Shown here piece by piece: positions 8,671 through 15,883 of a DNA stretch of 64,000 bases. The notes under the pieces are model-generated. The model made no database searches. It was not told where the DNA came from and saw only the letters and a program-made list of their open reading frames with translations. Source of the stretch: Labilithrix sp. (GTDB lineage: Bacteria; Myxococcota_A; Polyangia; Polyangiales; Polyangiaceae); contig JAHBWA010000011.1 of the NCBI GenBank assembly GCA_019637195.1, positions 44,500-108,499 of the forward strand. The letters are read 5' to 3'. Both the position numbers and the translations under genes were made by a program. The first letter of the stretch is position 1; each line of letters starts with the position of its first letter.

Positions 8671-9576
8671 TCAATACCAGCTCTTGAGCAGGGAGATGGA
8701 TGTACCGCCGAGTGCCTGACGATTGTTCCCGAGCGGAGGCACATCGGTGAATGCGGACGTGCGGATCCGCACCGTGTCGGAGATCGGGACCACGAGCAGC
8801 AGCGCGAGCTGGGTCGCGCGGAACCCCGTGCCGGGCGCCAGCTCCCCGCCGACCGACGCGTCCCCGTCGGAGGTATGCGTGACCGTGCCGAGCAGAGCCA
8901 CGTCACCGTCGAACACGTAGCCGCCCGCGAGGAGGAAGAGCGCCCGCGGGCCGAGGCGCTGCGTGAGCCCCAGGACGTCGCGCGGCGCCCGGAGCCCGAC
9001 GATCGCCGTACCGTGCAGCACGACTTTCCCGTACACCTGCTCGACCGACACCCCGGCGTTCGCCTCCCAGGCGCCGACTCCGGTCACGTCGGCGGCGAGA
9101 ATCCCGGTGCCGCGATCCGGCGGGATCCCCGTGGGGGCGACGATGCCCCCGAGGACCGCGAAGCCGGGGAGCCGCGCTTCGCCCGGCCGGATGAAGTCGT
9201 AGCGCCCGACGAGCGTGACGTCGGCGGGCGCCGTGCGGGTCTCGACGTTGTCGCCGGCGCGACGACGTGTCGTGACGAGCGGCGCGAACACGCTCACCTG
9301 CCCGCGCGATGCGACGCGCGCCGTGGCGAACAAGCTCGGCTCGATCCGCGCGTCGCGACCGACGGCGGCCTCGTAGAACGCGCCGCGCGTCGGGTACGTG
9401 CCGTGCGTCTGAGCCACGCGGAGCTGCGCGCCCACGAGCCACTGCTCGTGGTTCGCGAGCCACCCCGGCGTGAGCCCGCTCGCGCCGACGCAGCACGCCT
9501 GCGCCGCCGCGTCGCCGGCGAAGAGCGACGCCGCCAGCGCGATCGCGAGCGCGACGCTACTCCTTGGCGATGGCAT
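8671..9576 (-). CDS. outer-membrane beta-barrel protein
   Basis: A 301-residue protein with a Sec signal peptide (cleavage likely after GDAAAQA) and then alternating polar/hydrophobic strands typical of a beta-barrel: VFAPLVTTRRRAG, VTLVGRYDFI, VEQVYGKVVLHGTAIVGLRA, ALFLLAGGYVFDGDVALLGTV. The last residues (SLLKSWY) end in an aromatic, as outer-membrane proteins commonly do. It resembles the MetA-pathway / transporter-type barrel family, although the match is only by pattern. Its start overlaps the end of the CusF-like gene by 20 bases and it is followed by the redoxin gene, so all three are one operon. It may export or import copper or a copper ligand; this comes from context alone. Confidence 0.72.
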   Translation of the reverse strand: MPSPRSSVALAIALAASLFAGDAAAQACCVGASGLTPGWLANHEQWLVGAQLRVAQTHGTYPTRGAFYEAAVGRDARIEPSLFATARVASRGQVSVFAPLVTTRRRAGDNVETRTAPADVTLVGRYDFIRPGEARLPGFAVLGGIVAPTGIPPDRGTGILAADVTGVGAWEANAGVSVEQVYGKVVLHGTAIVGLRAPRDVLGLTQRLGPRALFLLAGGYVFDGDVALLGTVTHTSDGDASVGGELAPGTGFRATQLALLLVVPISDTVRIRTSAFTDVPPLGNNRQALGGTSISLLKSWY

Positions 9577-9910
9577 CGATCCGCCGGCGGCCGTCGTCCG
9601 ACGCCGTGAAGGTGAACCGCACCTTGTCGCCGGGGGACAGGCTGGCGATCTGCGACGCGGATCGGGGCTCGAACGACATCGTCATCGCCATCATGTAGCC
9701 GTCGATGTCCTCGTGCGCGATGTTGACGTACTTGCGCTCCGGACCGAAGGACTTCACGACCCCGCGCGTCGTGTACTTCGCGGCCCCCGAGGTGGGGACG
9801 ACCGCGCTCGCGTCGTCGCCGCTCGCGATCCCCGAGACCGTGACCGCGCCCAGCGACGCGAGCACGAGCACGACGGGGAAGAGACGACGCGAACGAAGAC
9901 GGTCCGACAT
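9557..9910 (-). CDS. CusF-like periplasmic copper-binding protein
   Basis: A 117-residue protein with an N-terminal signal segment (FPVVLVLASLGAVTVSG). The rest is one CusF-type OB-fold domain: YTTRGVVKSFGPERKYVNI, HEDIDGYMMAMTMSF and SLSPGDKVRFTF. His66, Met76 and Met78 line up with the Cu(I) ligands of E. coli CusF (His36, Met47, Met49). The tryptophan that caps copper there is replaced by Met73, as in the shorter copper-binding proteins of this family. It would carry Cu(I) in the periplasm. The gene leads a leftward operon with a barrel protein and a redoxin, divergent from the MbnP/MbnH operon. The start ATG has a purine-rich AGAAGAGAAGG run directly before it. Confidence 0.85.
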   Translation of the reverse strand: MSDRLRSRRLFPVVLVLASLGAVTVSGIASGDDASAVVPTSGAAKYTTRGVVKSFGPERKYVNIAHEDIDGYMMAMTMSFEPRSASQIASLSPGDKVRFTFTASDDGRRRIDAIAKE

Positions 9911-9920
9911 CCTTCTCTTC

Positions 9921-9952
9921 TGCCACGTCCGGGCTCGAACGTGGGCGTGGCA
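9921..9952. promoter_or_regulatory. nested inverted repeats, candidate operator
   Basis: TGCCACG (9921-9927) is repeated inverted as CGTGGCA (9946-9952), and inside it CCACGT (9923-9928) pairs with ACGTGG (9939-9944), 10 bases apart. This lies between two divergent copper-related operons, 10 bases before the CusF-like start codon. It could be an operator or an mRNA hairpin. Confidence 0.4.
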
Positions 9953-10026
9953 AAGCGTCGCGCCCGCGCGAACCAGGCGACGAGGGCGCGACGATTCACC
10001 ACGCGCGAGGCGCCGATCGCGACCGC

Positions 10027-10068
10027 TAGGGTGCAGAGGGATCGCGACGCTCTCCTTCCATCCTGCAC
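10027..10068 (+). promoter_or_regulatory. candidate promoter and leader hairpin of mbnP operon
   Basis: TAGGGT (10027-10032) fits the TAnnnT pattern of this genome. Just after it, GTGCAG (10031-10036) and CTGCAC (10063-10068) form an inverted repeat ending 17 bases before the ATG at 10086; GGAT and ATCC inside can extend it with a bulge. Confidence 0.35.
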
Positions 10069-10085
10069 TCGACCGGAGCCGATTC

Positions 10086-11162
10086 ATGCGCCAGCCCCTC
10101 TCGCTCTTCGTCCTTCCCCTCGTCCTCGTCGCCGTCGTCACCTTCGCCGGATGCTCGAGCGACGACGACACGAACGACGCCCAGACCACGCAGGTCAGCG
10201 CGGCGCAGCGCGCCGAGCTCGACGCAGAGATCGCCGCGCTGAAGGAGAAGGTGCGTGAGCTGGAGCTCCGCATCGCGACGGACGAGGGCGCAAAGCAGGC
10301 GCTCGAGGGCGAGCTCGACAAGGCGAAGGCCGCCCTGAAGGCCGCCGAAGCCAAGCTCGCGGCAAACGACTACGCCGGCGCCGTCGCGGAGCTCGGGGCC
10401 GCGAGCAAGGCGCTCGCCGATCTCCAGGCCGCGTGGGACGCCCTCCCGGGCAGCGTCACGATCGAAGCCAAGCTCGCCTTCGGCGCGGCCGACCTCCAGC
10501 TCGACACCCCGTACGAGCTCTCCACCGGCAAGACGTTCACCTTCAGCGAGGTCCGTTACTGGCTCACCAACGTCAAGCTCACCGTCGCGGGCGGCGCGGT
10601 CTTCACGGTGCCGAACGCGTACTACCTCGTCGAGGTGATGAAGCAGCAGAACCTCTCGAACGGCGCGACCGGCACGCACACGCTCCCGGCCAACCGCCGC
10701 GAGTCGATCGTGATCGGCGGCGTCCCGAGCGGCAGCTACGTGGGGATCGAGTTCGCGGTCGGCGTCGATCAGGTCCACAACGACAACCTCGCGCTCGGCG
10801 GCGGGGAGCTCCACGTCCTCAAGAACATGACGTCCGACAACGGCTGGATGTGGTTCACGAGCTACATCTTCAGCAAGGTGCGCGGCAGCTACGCCTTCGG
10901 CGCCGACGATCCGCTCGCGGTCACGTGGGAGACGGGCGCGAACGAGAACTACCGCGTGATCGACAAGACGTTCTCCGCGCCGGTCAAGGTCGGCGCCGGC
11001 GTCGGCACGAAGGTCTCGCTGCGCGCCGACGTGAAGAAGCTCTTCACTGACCTCGACGCCGAGACGACCCCCACGATCAAGGCAGCGCAAGCCGCCGAGC
11101 GCGCCACGCTCGCGAACAACTGGGCGACCGCGTTCGAGCTCGTGAGCGCCACCGGACAATGA
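10086..11162 (+). CDS. MbnP-like lipoprotein with coiled-coil extension
   Basis: A 358-residue protein with a lipoprotein signal ending in TFAGC (Cys23). Residues about 38-118 are an unusual heptad-rich, Glu/Lys/Ala-rich coiled coil. From about 124 a MbnP-family domain follows: VTIEAKLAFGAADLQL, FTFSEVRYWLTNVKL (the counterpart of the usual DFRFYVSDVRL), VGVDQVHNDN, and NGWMWFTSYIF with Trp254 and Trp256. In methanotroph MbnP a tryptophan is oxidised to kynurenine by the partner MbnH and helps form a Cu(I) site; the W-x-W element here is the natural candidate, by alignment from memory. The stop overlaps the start of the first MbnH-like gene (ATGA). Family call is good; copper binding is inferred. 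Confidence 0.8.
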   Translation: MRQPLSLFVLPLVLVAVVTFAGCSSDDDTNDAQTTQVSAAQRAELDAEIAALKEKVRELELRIATDEGAKQALEGELDKAKAALKAAEAKLAANDYAGAVAELGAASKALADLQAAWDALPGSVTIEAKLAFGAADLQLDTPYELSTGKTFTFSEVRYWLTNVKLTVAGGAVFTVPNAYYLVEVMKQQNLSNGATGTHTLPANRRESIVIGGVPSGSYVGIEFAVGVDQVHNDNLALGGGELHVLKNMTSDNGWMWFTSYIFSKVRGSYAFGADDPLAVTWETGANENYRVIDKTFSAPVKVGAGVGTKVSLRADVKKLFTDLDAETTPTIKAAQAAERATLANNWATAFELVSATGQ

Positions 11163-12319
11163 TCCCAGCGGAGGCGCACCGCCGCGGCCTCGCGATCGTC
11201 GCGCTCCTCGCGAGCGCGGCGAGCGCCGGCGCGCTCGGCGCGTGCACCTCCGAGGCGAGCGTCGCCGAGCCCGAGGAGAGCGCGAGCCCTCCCGCGGCGG
11301 CGTCCCCTCCCCCGTCGGCGCCGGCGGCGCCGGCGGCCCCGACGCCTCCGTCGCACTTCCCTGCTCTCCCGCCGGTCCCGGACAACCCGACGACCGGCCC
11401 GGGCTTCGCGCTCGGCCGACGCCTCTTCTACGACGCGCGCCTCTCGCGTACGGGGACGGTCTCGTGCGCCACGTGCCACGAGCAGGCGCACGCCTTCACG
11501 ATCCCCGAGGCGCTCCCCGCGCGTGGCGTCACGAAGAAGCCGCTCGAGCGCCACGCTCCTTCGCTGGTCAACCTCGCGTGGGCCGACACAGGGCTCTTCT
11601 GGGACGGCGGGTCGAAGAACCTCGAGTCGCTCGCGCTGGCGCCGATCACGCACGTCGACGAGATGGGCCGTGAGGGCGACCTCGAGGCCATGATGCGCAC
11701 GATCGCCGCCGACGCCGCGTACCCGGCGATGTTCGAGGCGGCGTTCGGCGCGGAGAGCGTGACGATCGGAAACGTGATGCGCGGCCTCGCGCAGTTCCAG
11801 CGCGCGCTCTTCTCCGCGGGCTCGCGCTGGGACGCCTGGACGCTCGGTCAGAGCGGCCCCTTCTCTGCCGACGAAGAGCTCGGACGCGACGTCTTCACGC
11901 GCGCGTGCGCCCGCTGCCACACGCCCGGCCTCTTCACGGACGCAGGCTTCCACAACAACGGCCTCGACGCGTCGTTCGGAGACGATCCGGAGGCGCCGCG
12001 GCGCGGACGCGGTCGCGTCACGTTCTCCGCCGACGACGTCGGCAAGTACCGCACGCCGACGCTCCGGAACGTCGCCGTGACCGCCCCGTACATGCACGAC
12101 GGCCGATTCGCGACCCTCGAGGCGGTCGTCGCCCACTACCGGACAGGGATGCTCGAGTCGGCGTCGCTCGATCCGGGCTTTGTCCGCGCCGGCGCGCCGC
12201 CCGGCGTCACGATGTCGGACGCCGAAGCGCGGGCGCTGCTCTCGTTCCTCGACCTGCTCACCGATCCGGCCCTCGTCCTGGACCCGCGCTACGCCAATCC
12301 GTTCACCACCTCGCCCTAG
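11159..12319 (+). CDS. MbnH/MauG-like diheme enzyme, lipoprotein 1
   Basis: A 386-residue protein with a lipoprotein signal ending in ALGAC (Cys29) and a long Ala/Pro/Ser linker to about residue 65. Two c-type haem sites are seen: CATCH (103-107) and CARCH (250-254). Other diheme-peroxidase landmarks are FALGRRLFYDARLS (83-96), RHAPSLVNLAWADTGLFWDG, a KYRTPTLRNVAVTAPYMHDG stretch near residues 296-315 and the closing SLDLLTDP-type helix. The family includes bacterial cytochrome c peroxidases, MauG and MbnH; the last two oxidise a residue in a partner protein. Sitting by a 4-base overlap behind an MbnP-like gene argues for MbnH-type activity. It is likely anchored in the periplasm. The length fits MbnH-type proteins. 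Confidence 0.85.
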   Translation: MIPAEAHRRGLAIVALLASAASAGALGACTSEASVAEPEESASPPAAASPPPSAPAAPAAPTPPSHFPALPPVPDNPTTGPGFALGRRLFYDARLSRTGTVSCATCHEQAHAFTIPEALPARGVTKKPLERHAPSLVNLAWADTGLFWDGGSKNLESLALAPITHVDEMGREGDLEAMMRTIAADAAYPAMFEAAFGAESVTIGNVMRGLAQFQRALFSAGSRWDAWTLGQSGPFSADEELGRDVFTRACARCHTPGLFTDAGFHNNGLDASFGDDPEAPRRGRGRVTFSADDVGKYRTPTLRNVAVTAPYMHDGRFATLEAVVAHYRTGMLESASLDPGFVRAGAPPGVTMSDAEARALLSFLDLLTDPALVLDPRYANPFTTSP

Positions 12320-12329
12320 GACTCCTCCG

Positions 12330-13382
12330 ATGCCGTCCCTCCGTCGCGTCGCCGCGGCCGCCCTCCTCCTCCACGCGTTCGTCGCCGTCGCCGGCTGCGT
12401 CGTCGCCGGCTGCGACGACGGACCGGACGAAGGCTCGCCGCCCGACGGCGGACAGCTCGGCGACGCCGCCCGGGAGGGGGGCGCCGCGGACACGTCGACC
12501 GACGGCGCCGCCTCACCCGACGTCGCGGCCGACGCCGACGCCGACGCGAGGGACGCGGGCTCGCTCGTCCCCGACGCGGCCGACGAGGTCGACGCAGGGA
12601 CGCCCGTCCGGATCACGTTCGAGGCGCGCGTCGGCGATCGCGCCTTTCGCTGCGGCGACACCTACTCGGGCGTCGGCGATCCCCCGCGCGAGGTCACGCC
12701 CGTCGACTTCCGCTTCTACGTGCACGACGTGCGGCTGGTCGACGCCGACGGCGTCGAGATCCCGGTCGCGCTCACGAAGAACGTGTGGCAGCACCAGAGC
12801 ACCGTGCTCCTCGACTTCGAGGACGCGACCGCGTCGTGCACGGACGGCGACGCGCCGAAGAACGCCGTCCTCTCGGGCCACGTGCCCGAGCCGTTCGCCG
12901 CCGGCGGCTTGAAGCTCCGCCTCGGCGTGCCCCTCGCGCTGAATCACGCCGACCTGTCGTCGAAGCCGCCGCCGCTCGACAAGAGCTCGCTCTTCTGGGC
13001 GTGGCAATCCGGCCACATCTTCTTCGCCGCCGTCGCGCGCGCGCGGCTCCCGCTCGACGGAGGTCCGGGCGTCGACGCCGGGACGTTCCCCTTCAATCAC
13101 TACACGCACCTCGGATCGGTCGGGTGCGTGGGCGATCCGGCGTCCGGGATCCCGGTCACTTCGTGCGCGAAGCCGAACCGTCCGGAGATCGTCCTGTCGA
13201 CCTTCGATCCGGCGACGAACAAGGTCATCGTGGACTTCGCCGCCGTGAAGGCGGGCACCGACCTGGCGAGCAAGGGGTGCCACGCCGACGGCGACCACTG
13301 CGCCGAGGCCTACGATCACCTCGGGATCGACTGGACCTCGGGCGGATACACCGGCACGCAGTCCGTCTTCGGAGTCGAGTGA
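12330..13382 (+). CDS. MbnP-like copper-binding lipoprotein 2
   Basis: A 350-residue protein starting at the ATG 10 bases after the upstream stop. The signal ends in VAVAGC (Cys23; a second candidate Cys28). An Asp/Ala-rich linker runs to about residue 90. Then comes a full MbnP domain: VRITFEARVGDRAFRCG (Cys108), VDFRFYVHDVRLVDADG, a second Cys170 that may pair with Cys108, LRLGVPLALNHADL, and LFWAWQSGHIFF with Trp223 and Trp225. This matches closely the family found beside diheme enzymes in Myxococcus and in methanotrophs. A Cu(I) site based on a kynurenine made from Trp is inferred from the characterised MbnP. It lies between two MbnH-like genes and its stop overlaps the next start by one base. 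Confidence 0.88.
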   Translation: MPSLRRVAAAALLLHAFVAVAGCVVAGCDDGPDEGSPPDGGQLGDAAREGGAADTSTDGAASPDVAADADADARDAGSLVPDAADEVDAGTPVRITFEARVGDRAFRCGDTYSGVGDPPREVTPVDFRFYVHDVRLVDADGVEIPVALTKNVWQHQSTVLLDFEDATASCTDGDAPKNAVLSGHVPEPFAAGGLKLRLGVPLALNHADLSSKPPPLDKSSLFWAWQSGHIFFAAVARARLPLDGGPGVDAGTFPFNHYTHLGSVGCVGDPASGIPVTSCAKPNRPEIVLSTFDPATNKVIVDFAAVKAGTDLASKGCHADGDHCAEAYDHLGIDWTSGGYTGTQSVFGVE

Positions 13383-14644
13383 TGCGCGCGGCGAGCCTCA
13401 CCGCGGCCGTCGTCCTCGCCGCGCTCGCCGGCGGCGCCGGAGCGTGCGGCGACGATCCGCCGGCTCCGGCCTCGGGGCCGCCGGCGCCGAGCGAGCTCGA
13501 CGCGTCCGCGGGCGATGGTGACGTCGACGCCGAGCCGCTGCCAGACGCGGGCGCCGAGCCCGACGACGGATACACCTGGGAGCTGCCGGCCTGGTTCCCG
13601 CGCCCGGTCGTGCCCGCAGACAACCCCATGTCCGCCGTGAAGGTCGAGCTCGGCCGGCACCTCTTCTACGACACGCGGCTCTCGCTCAATCAATCGCAGT
13701 CGTGCGCGAGCTGCCACGAGCAGGAGCGCGCCTTCACCGACGGCCTCGCGCGCAGCGTCGGATCGACCGGCGAGGAGCACCCGCGCAACGCGATGGGCCT
13801 CGCGAACGTCGGCTACGTCTCCACGTTGACGTGGGCGAACCCCGTGCTCTTGACGCTCGAGCAGCAGACGGTCGTCCCGATCTTCGGCGACGAGCCGGTC
13901 GAGCTCGGGATGCGAAACCAAGAGGGCGAGCTCATCGCGCGCCTCTCCGCCGAGGCGCGCTACCAGGTCCTCTTCCCGCGCGCGTTCCCTGGCGATCCTG
14001 CGCCGGTGTCGGTGGGCAACGTCGTCAAGGCGATCTCGGCGTTCGAGCGCACTCTGGTGTCGGGCAACTCGCCCTTCGATCGCTTCAGCCGCGGCGGGGA
14101 GGCGAACGCGATCTCCGAGTCGGCCAAGCGGGGACACTCGCTCTTCAACTCGGAGAAGCTCGAGTGCTTCCACTGCCACAACGGCTTCAACCTCATGGAC
14201 TCGACCCACTTCGAAGGGAAGAGCGCGCCGGAGATCCGCTTCCACAACACCGGCCTCTACAACGTCGGCGGGCTCGGCGCGTATCCGGCGCCGAACCGGG
14301 GCGTGATGGAGATCACGACCAACGGCGACGACATGGGGCGGTTCCGCGCGCAGTCGCTCCGCAACATCGCGGTGACCGCGCCGTACATGCACGACGGCAG
14401 CATCGCCACGCTCGACGAGGTGCTCGATCACTACGCCGCCGCCGGCCGGACGATCACGACGGGACCGCACGCGGGCGTCGGCAGCCAGAACCCGTACAAG
14501 AGCGCGCTCGTGATCGGGTTCGAGCTCACCGCGGGTGAGCGCGCCGACGTGCTCGCGTTCCTCCGCTCGCTCACCGACGACGAGTTCTTGACCGCCCCGC
14601 GGTTCGCGAACCCGTGGGGGAAGCCCTGTCCGCTGTGCGAGTGA
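13382..14644 (+). CDS. MbnH-like diheme enzyme, lipoprotein 2
   Basis: A 420-residue protein with lipoprotein signal ending in GAGAC (Cys22), a Pro/Asp linker to about 65, and two haem c sites: CASCH (108-112) and CFHCH (262-266). It carries GRHLFYDTRLS, a long middle region with RNAMGLANVGYVSTLTW and FGDEPVELGM, then FRAQSLRNIAVTAPYMHDG and a closing helix. The YMHDG-type region is typical of MbnH-type and MauG-like diheme enzymes. The last residues are CPLCE: a C-x-x-C pair at the very C-terminus that other family members are not known to me to have. The start codon overlaps the stop of the MbnP-like gene, so coupled translation is likely. It probably oxidises a Trp in that MbnP-like protein. 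Confidence 0.88.
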   Translation: MRAASLTAAVVLAALAGGAGACGDDPPAPASGPPAPSELDASAGDGDVDAEPLPDAGAEPDDGYTWELPAWFPRPVVPADNPMSAVKVELGRHLFYDTRLSLNQSQSCASCHEQERAFTDGLARSVGSTGEEHPRNAMGLANVGYVSTLTWANPVLLTLEQQTVVPIFGDEPVELGMRNQEGELIARLSAEARYQVLFPRAFPGDPAPVSVGNVVKAISAFERTLVSGNSPFDRFSRGGEANAISESAKRGHSLFNSEKLECFHCHNGFNLMDSTHFEGKSAPEIRFHNTGLYNVGGLGAYPAPNRGVMEITTNGDDMGRFRAQSLRNIAVTAPYMHDGSIATLDEVLDHYAAAGRTITTGPHAGVGSQNPYKSALVIGFELTAGERADVLAFLRSLTDDEFLTAPRFANPWGKPCPLCE

Positions 14645-14667
14645 GGCCGCGCCCGCCGGACGCGGCC
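14645..14667. terminator. hairpin between convergent genes
   Basis: GGCCGCG (14645-14651) and CGCGGCC (14661-14667) form a perfect 7-base stem with a 9-base loop right after the stop of the last mbnH-like gene and before the end of the leftward VOC gene. There is no T run, so the terminator call is tentative. Confidence 0.45.
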
Positions 14668-14692
14668 CCGCCCCGCTACAGACGCCGGCGCG

Positions 14693-15076
14693 TCATCGAC
14701 GCTTGGGCAACGCGCCGTCCTGATAGAGCGCCAGGGGGTGCCCGTCGGGATCGCGGAACTCGACCGACCAGCCGCCCGGGGCCTCGCTGACGGGCGTGAC
14801 GATCTCCACGCCCCGAGAGGCGAGGCCTTCGGCGACCGACTCGATGCCGCCCTCCGCGAGCCCGAACACGATCTGAGGCGAGCCGCCGCGCGGGGCCTCG
14901 CCCTCGAAGAAGACGAGCTCCACGTTCCCCGGAACCCGCGCGAGGAGGTGGCCGCCCGAGACGTCCTTGACCTCGAACTCGAGCCCGAGCGTCTCCGAGT
15001 AAAACGCGAGCGTCCGGCCGAGGTCACCGACGAGGAAGACGACGGCGAGGTTGCTGATCTTCGAAGCGCTCAACAT
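14693..15076 (-). CDS. VOC (glyoxalase/bleomycin-resistance fold) protein
   Basis: A 127-residue, single-module-pair vicinal-oxygen-chelate protein. Seen: VVFLVGDLGRTLAFYSETLGLEF (residues 12-34), the middle strands VELVFFEGEAPRGG, QIVFGLAEGG, and the closing WSVEFRDPDGHPLALYQDG (103-121). The start ATG has AAGGAG 9 bases upstream. Members bind or convert small molecules using a metal, or act as resistance proteins, but several metal-ligand positions are not obvious here, so it may be a binding protein. It lies 88 bases downstream of an ECF-like sigma factor gene on the same strand whose C-terminus carries a similar DPDGHPL strand, which hints at a linked function or shared origin. Confidence 0.85.
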   Translation of the reverse strand: MLSASKISNLAVVFLVGDLGRTLAFYSETLGLEFEVKDVSGGHLLARVPGNVELVFFEGEAPRGGSPQIVFGLAEGGIESVAEGLASRGVEIVTPVSEAPGGWSVEFRDPDGHPLALYQDGALPKRR

Positions 15077-15164
15077 TTCTTATGCTCCTTGGTACGTGAG
15101 GTGAGGCGGATCCGCGGGCGGCGCCCGCGCGGTCACGTTGCCATGCCCGGCCGTTTCGTGAGCG

Positions 15165-15824
15165 TCAGCCCGACGATTTCTTCCGATCTCGACCGGCGCG
15201 GGCGAAGAGCAGCGGGTGACCGTCCGGATCGAAGGCGCCGAGCACCAGCCGCGAATCGCGACGGAGCGGCTGTAGGAGCGCTCTGCGCAGCACTCCGCCG
15301 GCGAGCGCGGTGTCGGGGAGCTCACCCGTGTCGAGGCCGTCCGCCGGCCAGAGCTTGCGCAGCTTCGTGAGCCGCTGCCGCAGCGCGGCGTCGCTCAGGC
15401 CGAGGACGTAGCAGACGTCCTTCCGCGACATCCCGGTCGCGAGGAGCACCGAGACGGAGCGCAGCGTCGGAGGCAGCGCGTCGAGGAACGCGCTCGTCCC
15501 GCCGAACGCTCGCTCCGCCGGCGCTGGAGGCGGCACCTCGGCGGCGGCGGCGAGCTCGCGACCGACGCGCTCTTCGCGGATCCGCCGGCGCACCGCGCAC
15601 CTCGCGAGGAACGCGGCGCGCCGCTGGACGGCGCCGCAGAGCCAGCCGCGACGCGCCGGGCTCTGCCAGTCGTCGACCCCGCGCCGCAGCGCCTCGGCGA
15701 GGACGTCGTGGACCAGCTCCTCGGCCTCGTCGGCGCGACGGGAGTGCCGGCGCGCCAGCCGAACGAGCTCACCGTACAGCTCGGGACACGGGCGTGAGCC
15801 TAGTACCGCGTGCCCGAAGTTCAT
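15165..15824 (-). CDS. ECF-like RNA polymerase sigma factor with VOC-like tail
   Basis: A 219-residue protein. Residues about 14-95 resemble sigma region 2 (ELYGELVRLARRHSRRADEAEE, then VHDVLAEALRR and a conserved WLCGAVQRRAAFLARC). Residues about 117-160 are a region-4 helix-turn-helix: LPPTLRSVSVLLATGMSRKD, then VCYVLGLSDAALRQRLTKLRK. The remaining 45 residues are not part of a normal ECF sigma and contain VLGAFDPDGHPLLFARAG, which looks like the last strand of a VOC domain. The VOC gene is next on the same strand. No anti-sigma gene is adjacent, so the tail could act in regulation. Start: ATG at 15824; no clear Shine-Dalgarno sequence is seen. The sigma call is fairly firm; the role of the tail is inference. 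Confidence 0.75.
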   Translation of the reverse strand: MNFGHAVLGSRPCPELYGELVRLARRHSRRADEAEELVHDVLAEALRRGVDDWQSPARRGWLCGAVQRRAAFLARCAVRRRIREERVGRELAAAAEVPPPAPAERAFGGTSAFLDALPPTLRSVSVLLATGMSRKDVCYVLGLSDAALRQRLTKLRKLWPADGLDTGELPDTALAGGVLRRALLQPLRRDSRLVLGAFDPDGHPLLFARAGRDRKKSSG

Positions 15825-15883
15825 ACCGCTTTCGGCGCGAGCTTCGGGCTGCGCGCGGCTCGCTGTCGTCCGCCCGCGACGCG

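Noticed and set aside
10086..14644. A methanobactin biosynthesis locus
   Set aside because: MbnP and MbnH homologues are present, but no MbnB/MbnC-like enzymes, precursor peptide or TonB receptor are seen.
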